Assembly (NCBI GenBank): GCA_024278155.1
Contig: JAJRTT010000487.1
Location: 1 to 13,146, forward strand
Source of the DNA: Bacteroidota bacterium
Lineage (GTDB): Bacteria; Bacteroidota; Bacteroidia; Bacteroidales; JAADJA01
Length of the DNA stretch: 13,146 nucleotides
Reading direction: 5' to 3'
This document shows positions 6,768 through 13,036 of the stretch, piece after piece (within the stretch, counting starts at the first letter, position 1; each line of letters begins with the position of its first letter). The position numbers and the translations under genes were made by a program. The notes under the pieces are model-generated. The model was not told the origin of the DNA. It was given only the letters and a program-made list of their open reading frames with translations, and searched no databases.

Positions 6768-7178
6768 ATGACAACACAGCTTGAAATAACGCTCCCCCCT
6801 TTCCCAAGAGGTTTCCACTTGATTACAAGACACGTTCTTGACAATCTCCCGGAATTACCGCAACAAGGTATATTGCACGTTTTTATCCAACACACCTCGG
6901 CAGGGATTTGCATCAACGAAAATGCGGATCCGACAGTCCGGCTGGATTTTGAAACCGTGTTCGACAAACTAATCCCCGATGGAACAAAAGTTTATGCACA
7001 TTCCAGTGAAGGCCCCGACGACATGCCCGCACATATCAAATCGAGCATTATTGGGCAATCGGTTTCCATTCCCATCAGCAACGGGAGATCGAACCTTGGG
7101 GCATGGCAGGGGGTTTACCTTGGGGAATTCAGGAACCATGGCGGAAGGCGACGGCTTATCCTCACCATTTTATCTTAA
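6768..7178 (+). CDS. yjbQ: YjbQ/UPF0047 family protein
   Basis: A 136-residue cytoplasmic protein of the UPF0047 family (TIGR00149, named 'secondary thiamine-phosphate synthase enzyme'). The ATG at 6768 gives MTTQLEITLPPFPRG; an in-frame TTG at 6744 would add eight residues with no family support. Family motifs are all present: IQHTSAGICINENADP (40-55), YAHSSEGPDDMPAHIKSS (76-93), SIPISNGRSNLGAWQGVY (100-117) and EFRNHGGRRRLILTIL (120-135). The conserved histidines (His42, His78, His89) are the putative metal or active-site residues of the family. The length is typical. The E. coli protein can weakly substitute for thiamine-phosphate synthase, but the true physiological reaction is not established. 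No thiamine genes are nearby. It lies 49 bp before the coiled-coil gene and may or may not share its transcript. Confidence 0.93.
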   Translation: MTTQLEITLPPFPRGFHLITRHVLDNLPELPQQGILHVFIQHTSAGICINENADPTVRLDFETVFDKLIPDGTKVYAHSSEGPDDMPAHIKSSIIGQSVSIPISNGRSNLGAWQGVYLGEFRNHGGRRRLILTILS

Positions 7179-7188
7179 ATTTTTATTG

Positions 7189-7196
7189 TAATTTTA
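7189..7196 (+). promoter_or_regulatory. Possible -7 box for the coiled-coil/YtfI/YtfJ operon
   Basis: TAATTTTA matches seven of eight positions of TAnnTTTG and ends 31 nt before the ATG at 7228. No clear -33 TTTG is seen; TTTT is present at about 7168-7171. It would give the three-gene operon its own promoter just after the YjbQ gene. Confidence 0.3.
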
Positions 7197-7227
7197 GCAT
7201 CTTTAACTAATCTTAAAAACCGATATT

Positions 7228-8142
7228 ATGAAAACACTCAGGAACTCATTCGTTTTAACTTTTGTTTTGTTTGTGTCCATAATTAGCCATGCACAAATCA
7301 ACATCGAAGTCAATGAACAGGAGGCAAACATGTCCAAAGGGCTTCAGCCCGCTTTCGTTGTTGAGATTCCGCAGGCCGAAGATGATGTGGTCATCAAGAC
7401 CTGGTCGAAGTATATCAGGGAGGGCACAAAATCAAAAGTCAGGAAAGAGGGTGAGGAAATCTTCATCCTGGGGACGAATATTGAAAAAATACACAAAGGC
7501 CCCATCAACATTTATTCATATGTTTTTAAAAAAGACTCCACCGAAAAATTGGTGGCATTCTTTGAGATCGATAGTGTGTTCTTCTCAAAAGATGAAGCCT
7601 CAAACAGCATCGAAAACGAGAAAACATACCATGGGATCAAAAACTTTGTCCGTGATTTCGCTTTGGGGAAATACCGGGAAGCAGTTGCCTCGGAACTAAA
7701 GGCCGAACAAAAAAAACTAAAGGACTTGACCCGTGACCTGGAGAAACTTGAAAAAGACAATGTATCCTATCAGAAAGAGATCAAGGGAAAAGAACAGGAC
7801 ATCCTGAATGCAGAGAGTGAAATAGGCTCCCTGGAAACAGCCAAAACAAGAATGTCCGAAGAAATCGAAAACCAAAAACTGAAGGTATCCTCCCTTTCCG
7901 AAGATGTTGTTTTGCAGGATATGGCAAAAAAGAAGCTGAAAGAGCAAGAAAAGGGGAAAAAGGGGATAAGCAGGGATATCGGGAAAAAACAGAAAAACAT
8001 TGTAAGCTATCAGTCAAACATAAAGGAGTTTAACCGATTGATCGAGGACAACCAGGGAAAACAGGAAGCAAAGTTGAAGGAAATAGAAGGGCAGGAAGAT
8101 ATTATCGAAGAAGTGACCAGTAAGTTACAGGGAATCAAATAG
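7228..8142 (+). CDS. Secreted coiled-coil protein, first gene of the YtfI/YtfJ-like operon
   Basis: A 304-residue protein. Residues 1-22 (MKTLRNSFVLTFVLFVSIISHA) are a Sec signal peptide, with cleavage expected before Gln23. Residues 23-150 form a globular mixed domain starting INIEVNEQEANMSKGLQPAF, VVEIPQAEDDVVIKTWSKYI and ending near KNFVRDFALGKYREAVASEL. Residues about 150-303 are a long Lys/Glu-rich coiled coil with heptad-like hydrophobics (LKDLTRDLEKLEKDN, EIGSLETAKTRMSEEIENQK, IEGQEDIIEEVTSKLQGIK). From memory, secreted proteins with the MSKG-QPA-VVEIP opening and a C-terminal coiled coil recur in Bacteroidota without an assigned function. There is no lipobox and no T9SS tail, so it is probably periplasmic. 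Its stop TAG overlaps the next gene's GTG, so translation of the two is probably coupled. A structural or scaffolding role in the envelope is inference. Confidence 0.88.
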   Translation: MKTLRNSFVLTFVLFVSIISHAQINIEVNEQEANMSKGLQPAFVVEIPQAEDDVVIKTWSKYIREGTKSKVRKEGEEIFILGTNIEKIHKGPINIYSYVFKKDSTEKLVAFFEIDSVFFSKDEASNSIENEKTYHGIKNFVRDFALGKYREAVASELKAEQKKLKDLTRDLEKLEKDNVSYQKEIKGKEQDILNAESEIGSLETAKTRMSEEIENQKLKVSSLSEDVVLQDMAKKKLKEQEKGKKGISRDIGKKQKNIVSYQSNIKEFNRLIEDNQGKQEAKLKEIEGQEDIIEEVTSKLQGIK

Positions 8143-8720
8143 TGATCTTCTCCCTCGTCATATTGTCACTTATTGTTTCCTTTTTCTTGTGGATTCTGTT
8201 TGCCCCCCTTGATTTTGTGGCAAATACGTTTAAGGAAGAGTATTATTTCCAACTTCGGAAAGTTTTCCGCGTTTCCATCGTATTCGATGAAGATGAAATT
8301 GTTTTTTTAAATATCAGGGTTTTCTTCATTGGCTTCAACATCCACCCCTTACAGATTTTGACCAATCCGAAAAAAAAGGAAAAAGGGGGGAAGAAAAAAA
8401 AGAAAAAAGAGAAAAGAAAGAAGTTGCAAAGAATCCGCACACTACAAAATATGGGCATGTTTGCTTTAAGGCTCACTTGGAAAACCGCTAGGACTTTTAA
8501 GCTCAGAAAACTGAAACTGAACATCGATACAAACAATGTGGTCACCAACGCCTATTTAATACCTATCTTTACGATCCTAAATGGAAACCGTACCCAACTT
8601 AGCGTGAACTATTCCGGGCAAATAGGGGTTCATGTTGTGTATGAAAATTCGGTTTTCCTTATTTTAAGGGCAGTGATAAAATCTTATTTAAAACATAGAA
8701 AGCATAAACTTAAATTTTAA
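8142..8720 (+). CDS. Membrane-anchored DUF2953/YtfI-like protein
   Basis: A 192-residue protein with GTG start at 8142, overlapping the upstream TAG by one base (TAGTG). Residues 1-25 (MIFSLVILSLIVSFFLWILFAP) are one N-terminal transmembrane anchor. Residues 40-75 are beta strands (KVFRVSIVFDEDEIVFLNIR, VFFIGFNIHPL). Residues 77-93 are almost pure lysine (KKKEKGG, KKKKKKEKRKK). Residues 110-192 are amphipathic, with KLKLNIDTNNVVTNAYLIPI and GQIGVHVVYENSVFLILRAV. The layout of anchor, short beta region with 'FFIGF', poly-Lys linker and a C-terminal half ending in a hydrophobic segment matches DUF2953 (Bacillus YtfI). This is my own recognition by pattern and needs a profile search. The next gene is a GerW/YtfJ family member, as in Bacillus, which supports the call. 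The Lys tract is encoded by long A and G runs. Confidence 0.68.
   Translation: MIFSLVILSLIVSFFLWILFAPLDFVANTFKEEYYFQLRKVFRVSIVFDEDEIVFLNIRVFFIGFNIHPLQILTNPKKKEKGGKKKKKKEKRKKLQRIRTLQNMGMFALRLTWKTARTFKLRKLKLNIDTNNVVTNAYLIPIFTILNGNRTQLSVNYSGQIGVHVVYENSVFLILRAVIKSYLKHRKHKLKF
8369..8423 (+). repeat. 55-nt pure purine tract inside the YtfI-like gene
   Basis: Every base from 8369 to 8423 on the plus strand is A or G. It includes two runs of eight A (8370-8377 and 8394-8401) and one run of six G (8385-8390). It encodes the lysine-rich linker in frame. Such runs are prone to polymerase slippage and can form triplex DNA. Confidence 0.85.
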
Positions 8721-8724
8721 TATC

Positions 8725-9111
8725 ATGGATTTCAATTTAGAAGATATGCTCAGCAAAGTACTGGAGCAGTTAAAAACAGTGGCAAAAACAGAAACGGTAA
8801 TGGGCGAACCATTCAAACTTGGCGAGTTCACGTGTGTGCCCGTTATTAAGATCGGCATGGGTTTCGGTAGTGGCGGTGGTGGAGGCGAGGATTCCTCGCG
8901 CGGCGCCAAAGCTGGTGGTGCCGGGGCAGGAATTGGCCTGGAGCCCATCGGTTTCCTGGTGACCCGTGGAGCAGAAATATCGATGGTGAGCGTGTCCCGT
9001 TCAAAGGGGTTACAATCTATTTTTGAAAAAGTACCGGACTTGATGGATAAATTGCTCAGTATGAAGAAGGGCAAGGAAAAACCGAAAAAGAAGGAAGGGG
9101 AAGATAAATAG
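8725..9111 (+). CDS. GerW/YtfJ family protein
   Basis: A 128-residue protein with ATG at 8725, 4 nt after the stop of the YtfI-like gene. Residues 1-22 are an amphipathic helix (MDFNLEDMLSKVLEQLKTVA). Residues 23-45 (KTETVMGEPFKLGEFTCVPV, then IKIGMGF) match the GerW core, where a 'vGdP' turn precedes a strand with 'ipV'. Residues 46-70 are Gly-rich (GSGGGGGEDSSRGAKAGGAG). Residues 71-85 (IGLEPIGFLVTRG) match the 'G-G-G-x-x-x-P-v-a-f-l-v' signature of Spore_YtfJ (PF09579). The C-terminus is Lys/Glu rich (KKGKEKPKKKEGEDK), longer and more charged than the Firmicute proteins as I remember them. In Bacillus YtfJ (GerW) affects spore germination; Bacteroidota do not sporulate, so another envelope-related role is likely. 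It is the last gene of the three-gene operon. Confidence 0.88.
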   Translation: MDFNLEDMLSKVLEQLKTVAKTETVMGEPFKLGEFTCVPVIKIGMGFGSGGGGGEDSSRGAKAGGAGAGIGLEPIGFLVTRGAEISMVSVSRSKGLQSIFEKVPDLMDKLLSMKKGKEKPKKKEGEDK

Positions 9112-9137
9112 GAAATTTGAGTGGGCAGGCGTGCAAC

Positions 9138-9166
9138 GGGCAATGTGAATCGAGATGACATTGGCC
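9138..9166. terminator. Possible bidirectional hairpin between convergent genes
   Basis: CAATGT (9141-9146) pairs with ACATTG (9158-9163), and after one mismatch GG (9138-9139) pairs with CC (9165-9166). It lies in the 68-bp gap between the YtfJ-like gene and the convergent glycosidase gene. No T-tract follows on either strand, so this is weak. Confidence 0.3.
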
Positions 9167-9171
9167 AGGCG

Positions 9172-9189
9172 TAATCCAGCTAATCCAGC
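9172..9189. repeat. 9-bp tandem duplication at the glycosidase stop codon
   Basis: TAATCCAGC occurs twice in tandem (9172-9180 and 9181-9189). On the minus strand the first copy ends the glycosidase with ...CTG GAT TAG, and the second reads CTG GAT TAC. The TAG stop is formed at the junction of the two copies. Confidence 0.7.
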
Positions 9190-11207
9190 TTTTTCAAATA
9201 CAGAACGGCAAAGCCCCCGAAGGGAGATGTGAACGTTTGGGCATTCCCTGCCGTTATGTTCCCGGCGGTCAAAATAGCCCCGGTTTGTGCATCCAACCAT
9301 TCAACGGCAAACTGCCCAGACGATAGGGTGAGGTCAACCGTGGCAACAGAAATGTTTTCGGGAAAGTAAACCACATATTCATGGTTTGACGCAAGGCAAA
9401 ATCCAGTTGAACTCAGTATTGGCTGTGGCGTTGTGGAAATCAAGTCCATCCTTTCCGACAAATCCCCTGCATAGCCCATATTTGCCCTTACAAGGGTAAA
9501 TAGGTTTGGGTTTGAGACCCCGAGCAATCTTCCCGGGACATTGCTGCCCCCGCCCCAATTGTCCATATGAATCGGATTTATCCCTCCCGTAAAACTTTTC
9601 CATACAAAGTCGATCGGATCGCCCGAATCGGTGTACCAAACATAGTAAAAGTGATCGGTGTCGCTAATAATAACTTTATCACCATAGGCAATTGGAGCAT
9701 CCCCTTCACGGCAATCATATCCACCTTCCGAATTGGGGGAAATCCAATCGGCAGGGCTATTGAACAAAGTTCCATTGGAACCTGAATTGTACTGGAATGT
9801 TTTCCCTACCGGACGTTTAAGCCCATAAGTTTCAAATTCATATGTATGGATAAAGTCAATCATTTCGTTTTGCCACACATCCCTGTCAACCCCATAAGGC
9901 ACCTCGTTCCCAATTTCATAAAGGACATTGTTGAACTTATTGTAATTCACGATATCGATTACCTCCTGCACATATAATCTTTGGGCTTGCAAAACATCTG
10001 CGTCCAGGTTTGTGTGCACATCATATTGCCCGGCAGCAATACCATTTATATTGTTGCCTGCCTTAAATGGATTTGAGCCCCAGGCGATAGGCGTATGTTC
10101 GGCACTAAAACCTTCGAATAACATAATCGAAACATAAATCCCCTTTTCATTCGCCATCTGAACCCTTTGTTGAAGCCTGTCGAAATAAACCTGGTTGAGT
10201 TGGGTCAAGTCATATGCAGAACCTGATTTCTTATAAGGGATCGGGGAGATATCCAGGTTTTGGTCATTTGCCCAATCCGTTCCATGTGGGGATTCCCATG
10301 CCCACAAGCGTATGAAATTATGATGAAGGCCCGACATCCAGTTTAAATAATCAACATAGTTGAATGGAGTCCCAATGTCCTGAAAATTGTCCCATGTGTG
10401 CGAACCGGTAAGCAAAATCGCCTTTCCGCCAACACTGAAGTACCTCCCGTTTTCCGGGGAAACAATAATGGGGTTCTTTATCACATTGTACCCTTGTCCG
10501 GCATTTAAGGTCCACTTTCCGTTCAAATCGCCATTATCTACCTGCCCGTCCATATTAAAGTCCCCATTATAATATCCGCTATTTCCTGCCTGGGGAATCC
10601 AAATATCATTTTTATCCCTATTGTCAAATTGGCTGCTCAGGTCACCATCTGCTGCAATCATGCCCCAAACGCCCGATGACATGAGTTTTTGGGAAAAAGT
10701 GCCACCAATGGCTTGCCCGGCACCTGTTGTGAAATCGTAGGTATATTTCCCCTGGGCCTCTGTAATGGCAATATCGGAAGTGACGGGCAAGTGGTTTCGG
10801 TGATGGACCCTGATATGAAAACCACTTACATTGTTTGTGGAAAGCAAGAGATCGGATGACCCATCCAAATCCGTTATTTTTCCGTTAGTTAGCAAAAACC
10901 CGGCTTTCCGGGAGACAAGCCCAAAATTCAGGTTGTCGGGTTCGCCCGAAGCCTGCAACAGAACAACAAGCACCCAATCCACAACAGATGAGGGAATTGC
11001 CCCGGCAGATTCTGTCCCCTGATAATTCCATGGGCTAACATTATAAGGTTGTGAGCTTGGCAAATAACCCAGGTTGTTCAAATAAGGGGTCATTTGGTTA
11101 TTGAAAAAAGGCCCCTCAAGGAATACCTTCAGGTCAAGTTGAGCCGTTTGCCCAATGCTAATATTGAAAAAAAGGAAAAGGGATATGGAAAATGAAACAG
11201 ACTTCAT
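9180..11207 (-). CDS. Secreted glycoside-hydrolase-like protein with adhesin/dockerin-like N-terminal module
   Basis: A 675-residue protein. Residues 1-19 are a signal peptide (MKSVSFSISLFLFFNISIG). Residues 22-185 are a module common in large Bacteroidota surface proteins: LDLKVFLEGPFF, YNVSPWNYQGTES, VVDWVLVVLLQ, KAGFLLTNGKITDLDG and FHIRVHHRNHLPVTS. Residues 214-228 (NGDFNMDGQVDNGDL) are one dockerin-like calcium loop. Residues 245-600 form a TIM-barrel glycosidase domain of the DUF4038/DUF6298-like type: ILLTGSHTWDNFQDIG, HHNFIRLWAWESPHG, VLYEIGNEVPYG with Glu435 as probable acid/base, and IISDTDHFYYVW followed by FVWKSFTGGINPIHMDNW. Residues 605-672 resemble a putative collagen-binding beta domain (YVVYFPENISVATVDL, VEWLDAQTGAIL). 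There is no T9SS tail, so its final location is uncertain. The substrate is unknown, probably a glycan. It stands alone and converges with the YtfJ-like gene. Confidence 0.85.
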   Translation of the reverse strand: MKSVSFSISLFLFFNISIGQTAQLDLKVFLEGPFFNNQMTPYLNNLGYLPSSQPYNVSPWNYQGTESAGAIPSSVVDWVLVVLLQASGEPDNLNFGLVSRKAGFLLTNGKITDLDGSSDLLLSTNNVSGFHIRVHHRNHLPVTSDIAITEAQGKYTYDFTTGAGQAIGGTFSQKLMSSGVWGMIAADGDLSSQFDNRDKNDIWIPQAGNSGYYNGDFNMDGQVDNGDLNGKWTLNAGQGYNVIKNPIIVSPENGRYFSVGGKAILLTGSHTWDNFQDIGTPFNYVDYLNWMSGLHHNFIRLWAWESPHGTDWANDQNLDISPIPYKKSGSAYDLTQLNQVYFDRLQQRVQMANEKGIYVSIMLFEGFSAEHTPIAWGSNPFKAGNNINGIAAGQYDVHTNLDADVLQAQRLYVQEVIDIVNYNKFNNVLYEIGNEVPYGVDRDVWQNEMIDFIHTYEFETYGLKRPVGKTFQYNSGSNGTLFNSPADWISPNSEGGYDCREGDAPIAYGDKVIISDTDHFYYVWYTDSGDPIDFVWKSFTGGINPIHMDNWGGGSNVPGRLLGVSNPNLFTLVRANMGYAGDLSERMDLISTTPQPILSSTGFCLASNHEYVVYFPENISVATVDLTLSSGQFAVEWLDAQTGAILTAGNITAGNAQTFTSPFGGFAVLYLKKLD

Positions 11208-11333
11208 GGTTTTTCAAGATTATTATAGTGTTGCTCAATAATGAGGTTATGGTAAATACAAATAGTGACCTTGCGGGCCCATCGTTTCGCAAAGTCCATT
11301 CTAAACGAAAAAAATAGTTTTATTGTATCGACC

Positions 11334-11363
11334 TAAAAAAAGAAAAACCCCAACAAAGGGATT
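11334..11363 (-). terminator. Intrinsic terminator of the acpH-like gene
   Basis: On the minus strand AATCCC (11363-11358) pairs with GGGGTT (11351-11346), with one T-G wobble, around loop TTTGTT. The stem is followed by a T-rich run to 11334 (TTTTTC then TTTTTTT). It lies 60 bp past the acpH-like stop and separates that gene from the glycosidase gene on the same strand. Confidence 0.7.
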
Positions 11364-11422
11364 TCGTTATTCAAACTGAAATTTGTGCAAAAGTAATCTA
11401 ATTCCTGGGCAATCTTATAAAT

Positions 11423-12004
11423 TTATGTCGGGTTATTTTCAAATGAGAATTTCACGACTTCCGGGAAAAATTCCCTGAATTCCTCTTCGTAAAGCCCGTA
11501 ATCGTTTTTCAAATCTCCGGTGGCATTTTCCATTCCCGACTCAAAAGGTGTTCGCTTTGCAATACCTGACAAAGCCCGGTGAAGTCCTTCAAGGTTTCCA
11601 TAGTTCATTAACCAGTTCGATTTTGCCATAAAGGGCAGGATATATTTTGTCTTTGTAGGAAGTATTAAGTATTTCTTCATCAATATCCTATAAACCCTAT
11701 GCGTAAAAGCTTCCAGGCCCTCGTTGGAATAAACCTGCCAGTTGGCCGCCAGAAAATGGTCGTAAAACATGTCCACAATTACTCCTGCGTACTTCCGGTA
11801 ATTCCGTGCCAGGCGTTTTTTGCTCTTCAAAAACTGTGGGTGCGAATCGGTAAACCGATCAATTTCGCGATGCAATTTAATCCCGGCCTTTATCCCTTCG
11901 GAAAAACCCAGGATGGCTTTCCCTTTCACGTGGTCGGCTATGAAGTTCCCAATCAGGGTTTCTTCATTTTCACCGGATAAATAAACATGCGCCAAATAAT
12001 TCAT
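11423..12004 (-). CDS. acpH: ACP phosphodiesterase (AcpH family)
   Basis: A 193-residue cytoplasmic protein matching the ACP_PD family (PF04336), whose E. coli member AcpH hydrolyses the 4'-phosphopantetheine arm from holo-acyl carrier protein to give apo-ACP. Conserved blocks are clear: MNYLAHVYLSGENEETLIGN (1-20), FIADHVKGK (21-29), GIKAGIKLHREIDRFTDSHP (37-56) and YAGVIVDMFYDHFLAANW (72-89). NWLMNYGNLEGLHRALSGIA (130-149) and FREFFPEV (176-183) follow. Asp24, His45, Asp49, Asp53, His55, Asp78 and the YDH at 81-83 are the likely metal-site residues. E. coli AcpH is about 193 aa, so the length fits exactly. The ATG at 12004 is the first codon of the family's conserved N-terminus. It has its own promoter-like box and terminator, and diverges from the lipoprotein at 12099. 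Confidence 0.92.
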   Translation of the reverse strand: MNYLAHVYLSGENEETLIGNFIADHVKGKAILGFSEGIKAGIKLHREIDRFTDSHPQFLKSKKRLARNYRKYAGVIVDMFYDHFLAANWQVYSNEGLEAFTHRVYRILMKKYLILPTKTKYILPFMAKSNWLMNYGNLEGLHRALSGIAKRTPFESGMENATGDLKNDYGLYEEEFREFFPEVVKFSFENNPT

Positions 12005-12026
12005 TCAACAATAAAATTACAAACGG

Positions 12027-12034
12027 CAAAGCTA
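12027..12034 (-). promoter_or_regulatory. Consensus -7 box (TAGCTTTG) for the acpH-like gene
   Basis: On the minus strand this reads TAGCTTTG, a full match to TAnnTTTG, 22 nt upstream of the ATG at 12004. Possible -33 elements (TTG at 12052-12050 or TTTG at 12049-12046) are spaced a little shorter than usual. Confidence 0.5.
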
Positions 12035-12091
12035 TTCAAAAAATACAAACAACTTTTTTGCGTTAATACGGTCTTACAACTATTATTGATT

Positions 12092-12099
12092 TACTTTTG
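12092..12099 (+). promoter_or_regulatory. Consensus -7 box overlapping the start of the YjiK-like gene
   Basis: TACTTTTG is a full match to TAnnTTTG, and its final G is the first base of the GTG start at 12099. A transcript from it would begin about 12105, at or beyond the GTG. Either translation then starts leaderless at TTG 12105 or later, or the box is a chance match. No -33 TTTG lies at normal spacing. Confidence 0.35.
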
Positions 12100-12872
12100 T
12101 GAAATTGAAACACGTAATATCCCACATAGCATATATCATTTCCGGTATTTTATTTCTGTTTTCAGGCCTGCTGTCAAGCTGTAAGGGGAAAGAGAAAGTA
12201 GAACCGGACATTAAGCTTGGCCTTGTTTCAGAGTTTAAGCTCAACGTTTCCGAACCATCCGGTTTGTGCCGGTTCAGGAATTCAACGGAATTTTTAACGG
12301 TCAGCGATCAAACCAACAAAATCTATGTGGTTTCCGAAACAGGAGCCGTTTTGCGGAATTTCAATTTTACCGGGGAAGATGTGGAGGGGATCGCTTACGA
12401 CCCTGTCTTGAATGAGGTTTTCGTTTTGGAGGAAACCAGCAGACAGGTCTTCGTACTCGACACAAATAGCGTGGAACAAAGCCGTTTTCCGGTTGATATT
12501 TATTATGAGGACGACAAACATGGGCCTGAGGGCATTTCCTATGACCCTGAAACAAAGCACCTCTTTGTTGTTGTCGAAAAAAACCCGGGCAAACTTGTGG
12601 AACTGAACCTGAACGGGGAAATCATAAACTCTTATTATCTTTCGTTTGCCGATGATTTTTCAGCGATTTTCTTTGATTCCAAAGACAATGAACTATGGAT
12701 ATTAAGCGATGAGTCAAAAACGCTGTCACGTTGCGATTTAACCGGAAAAGCGTTAAACACATACGATACGGGAATCACAAAAGGCGAAGGCCTGGTGGTT
12801 GACCCGGAAAACAAATTGGTTTACATTGTAAGCGACCTGGAAAGCAAAATGTATGTTTTATCGATACCTTAA
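12099..12872 (+). CDS. SdiA-regulated/YjiK-like beta-propeller lipoprotein
   Basis: A 257-residue protein from the GTG at 12099; a TTG at 12105 (MKHVISHIAY) is an alternative, and no ATG exists before the lipobox. The N-terminus is a lipoprotein signal: IISGILFLFSGLLSSC with Cys28. The rest is a propeller of the SdiA-regulated family (PF06977, YjiK-like): LNVSEPSGLCRFRNSTEFLT, VSDQTNKIYVVSETGAVLRN, FTGEDVEGIAYDPVLNEVFV, KHGPEGISYDPETKHLFVVV, LVELNLNGEIINSYYLSF, AIFFDSKDNELWILSDE and KGEGLVVDPENKLVYIVSD. Each block has the family's 'EGI-y-p-x-x-x-lfvv' strand pattern. The domain acts outside the cytoplasm; its ligand is unknown. It is divergent from acpH with a 94-bp shared upstream region, and no terminator is visible after it. 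Confidence 0.88.
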   Translation: MKLKHVISHIAYIISGILFLFSGLLSSCKGKEKVEPDIKLGLVSEFKLNVSEPSGLCRFRNSTEFLTVSDQTNKIYVVSETGAVLRNFNFTGEDVEGIAYDPVLNEVFVLEETSRQVFVLDTNSVEQSRFPVDIYYEDDKHGPEGISYDPETKHLFVVVEKNPGKLVELNLNGEIINSYYLSFADDFSAIFFDSKDNELWILSDESKTLSRCDLTGKALNTYDTGITKGEGLVVDPENKLVYIVSDLESKMYVLSIP

Positions 12873-12963
12873 CCGAAAAACCCGATTGTCAAAGGAACTT
12901 TAAAATCTCCAGCTAAGCATTTTCCATCTTATAATTAATAGAAGCCCTTTATGTTATTTGTTT

Positions 12964-12971
12964 TATTTTTG
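12964..12971 (+). promoter_or_regulatory. Consensus -7 box for the gene at 13037
   Basis: TATTTTTG fully matches TAnnTTTG and would give a leader of about 59 nt. The leader holds a weak hairpin, TTTTTGG (12982-12988) with CCAAAAA (12993-12999) and loop TTTT. No -33 element with normal spacing is clear in this T-rich area. Confidence 0.4.
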
Positions 12972-13036
12972 GCCATCATGATTTTTGGTTTTCCAAAAAG
13001 ACGGATAAACACAAACGTTGAACAAGAAAATGTAGC

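Noticed and set aside
8243..8548. 101-codon minus-strand frame
   Set aside because: It is the reverse complement of the Lys-rich polypurine tract, giving poly-Phe, inside a better-supported gene.
8688..9161. 157-codon minus-strand frame opposite the YtfJ-like gene
   Set aside because: Antisense shadow of a gene with clear family motifs; its Pro/Gly content mirrors the Gly-rich segment.
11388..11395. TACTTTTG on the minus strand as promoter of the glycosidase gene
   Set aside because: A perfect -7 match, but the acpH terminator (11334-11363) lies between it and the glycosidase start, and no -33 is at normal spacing.
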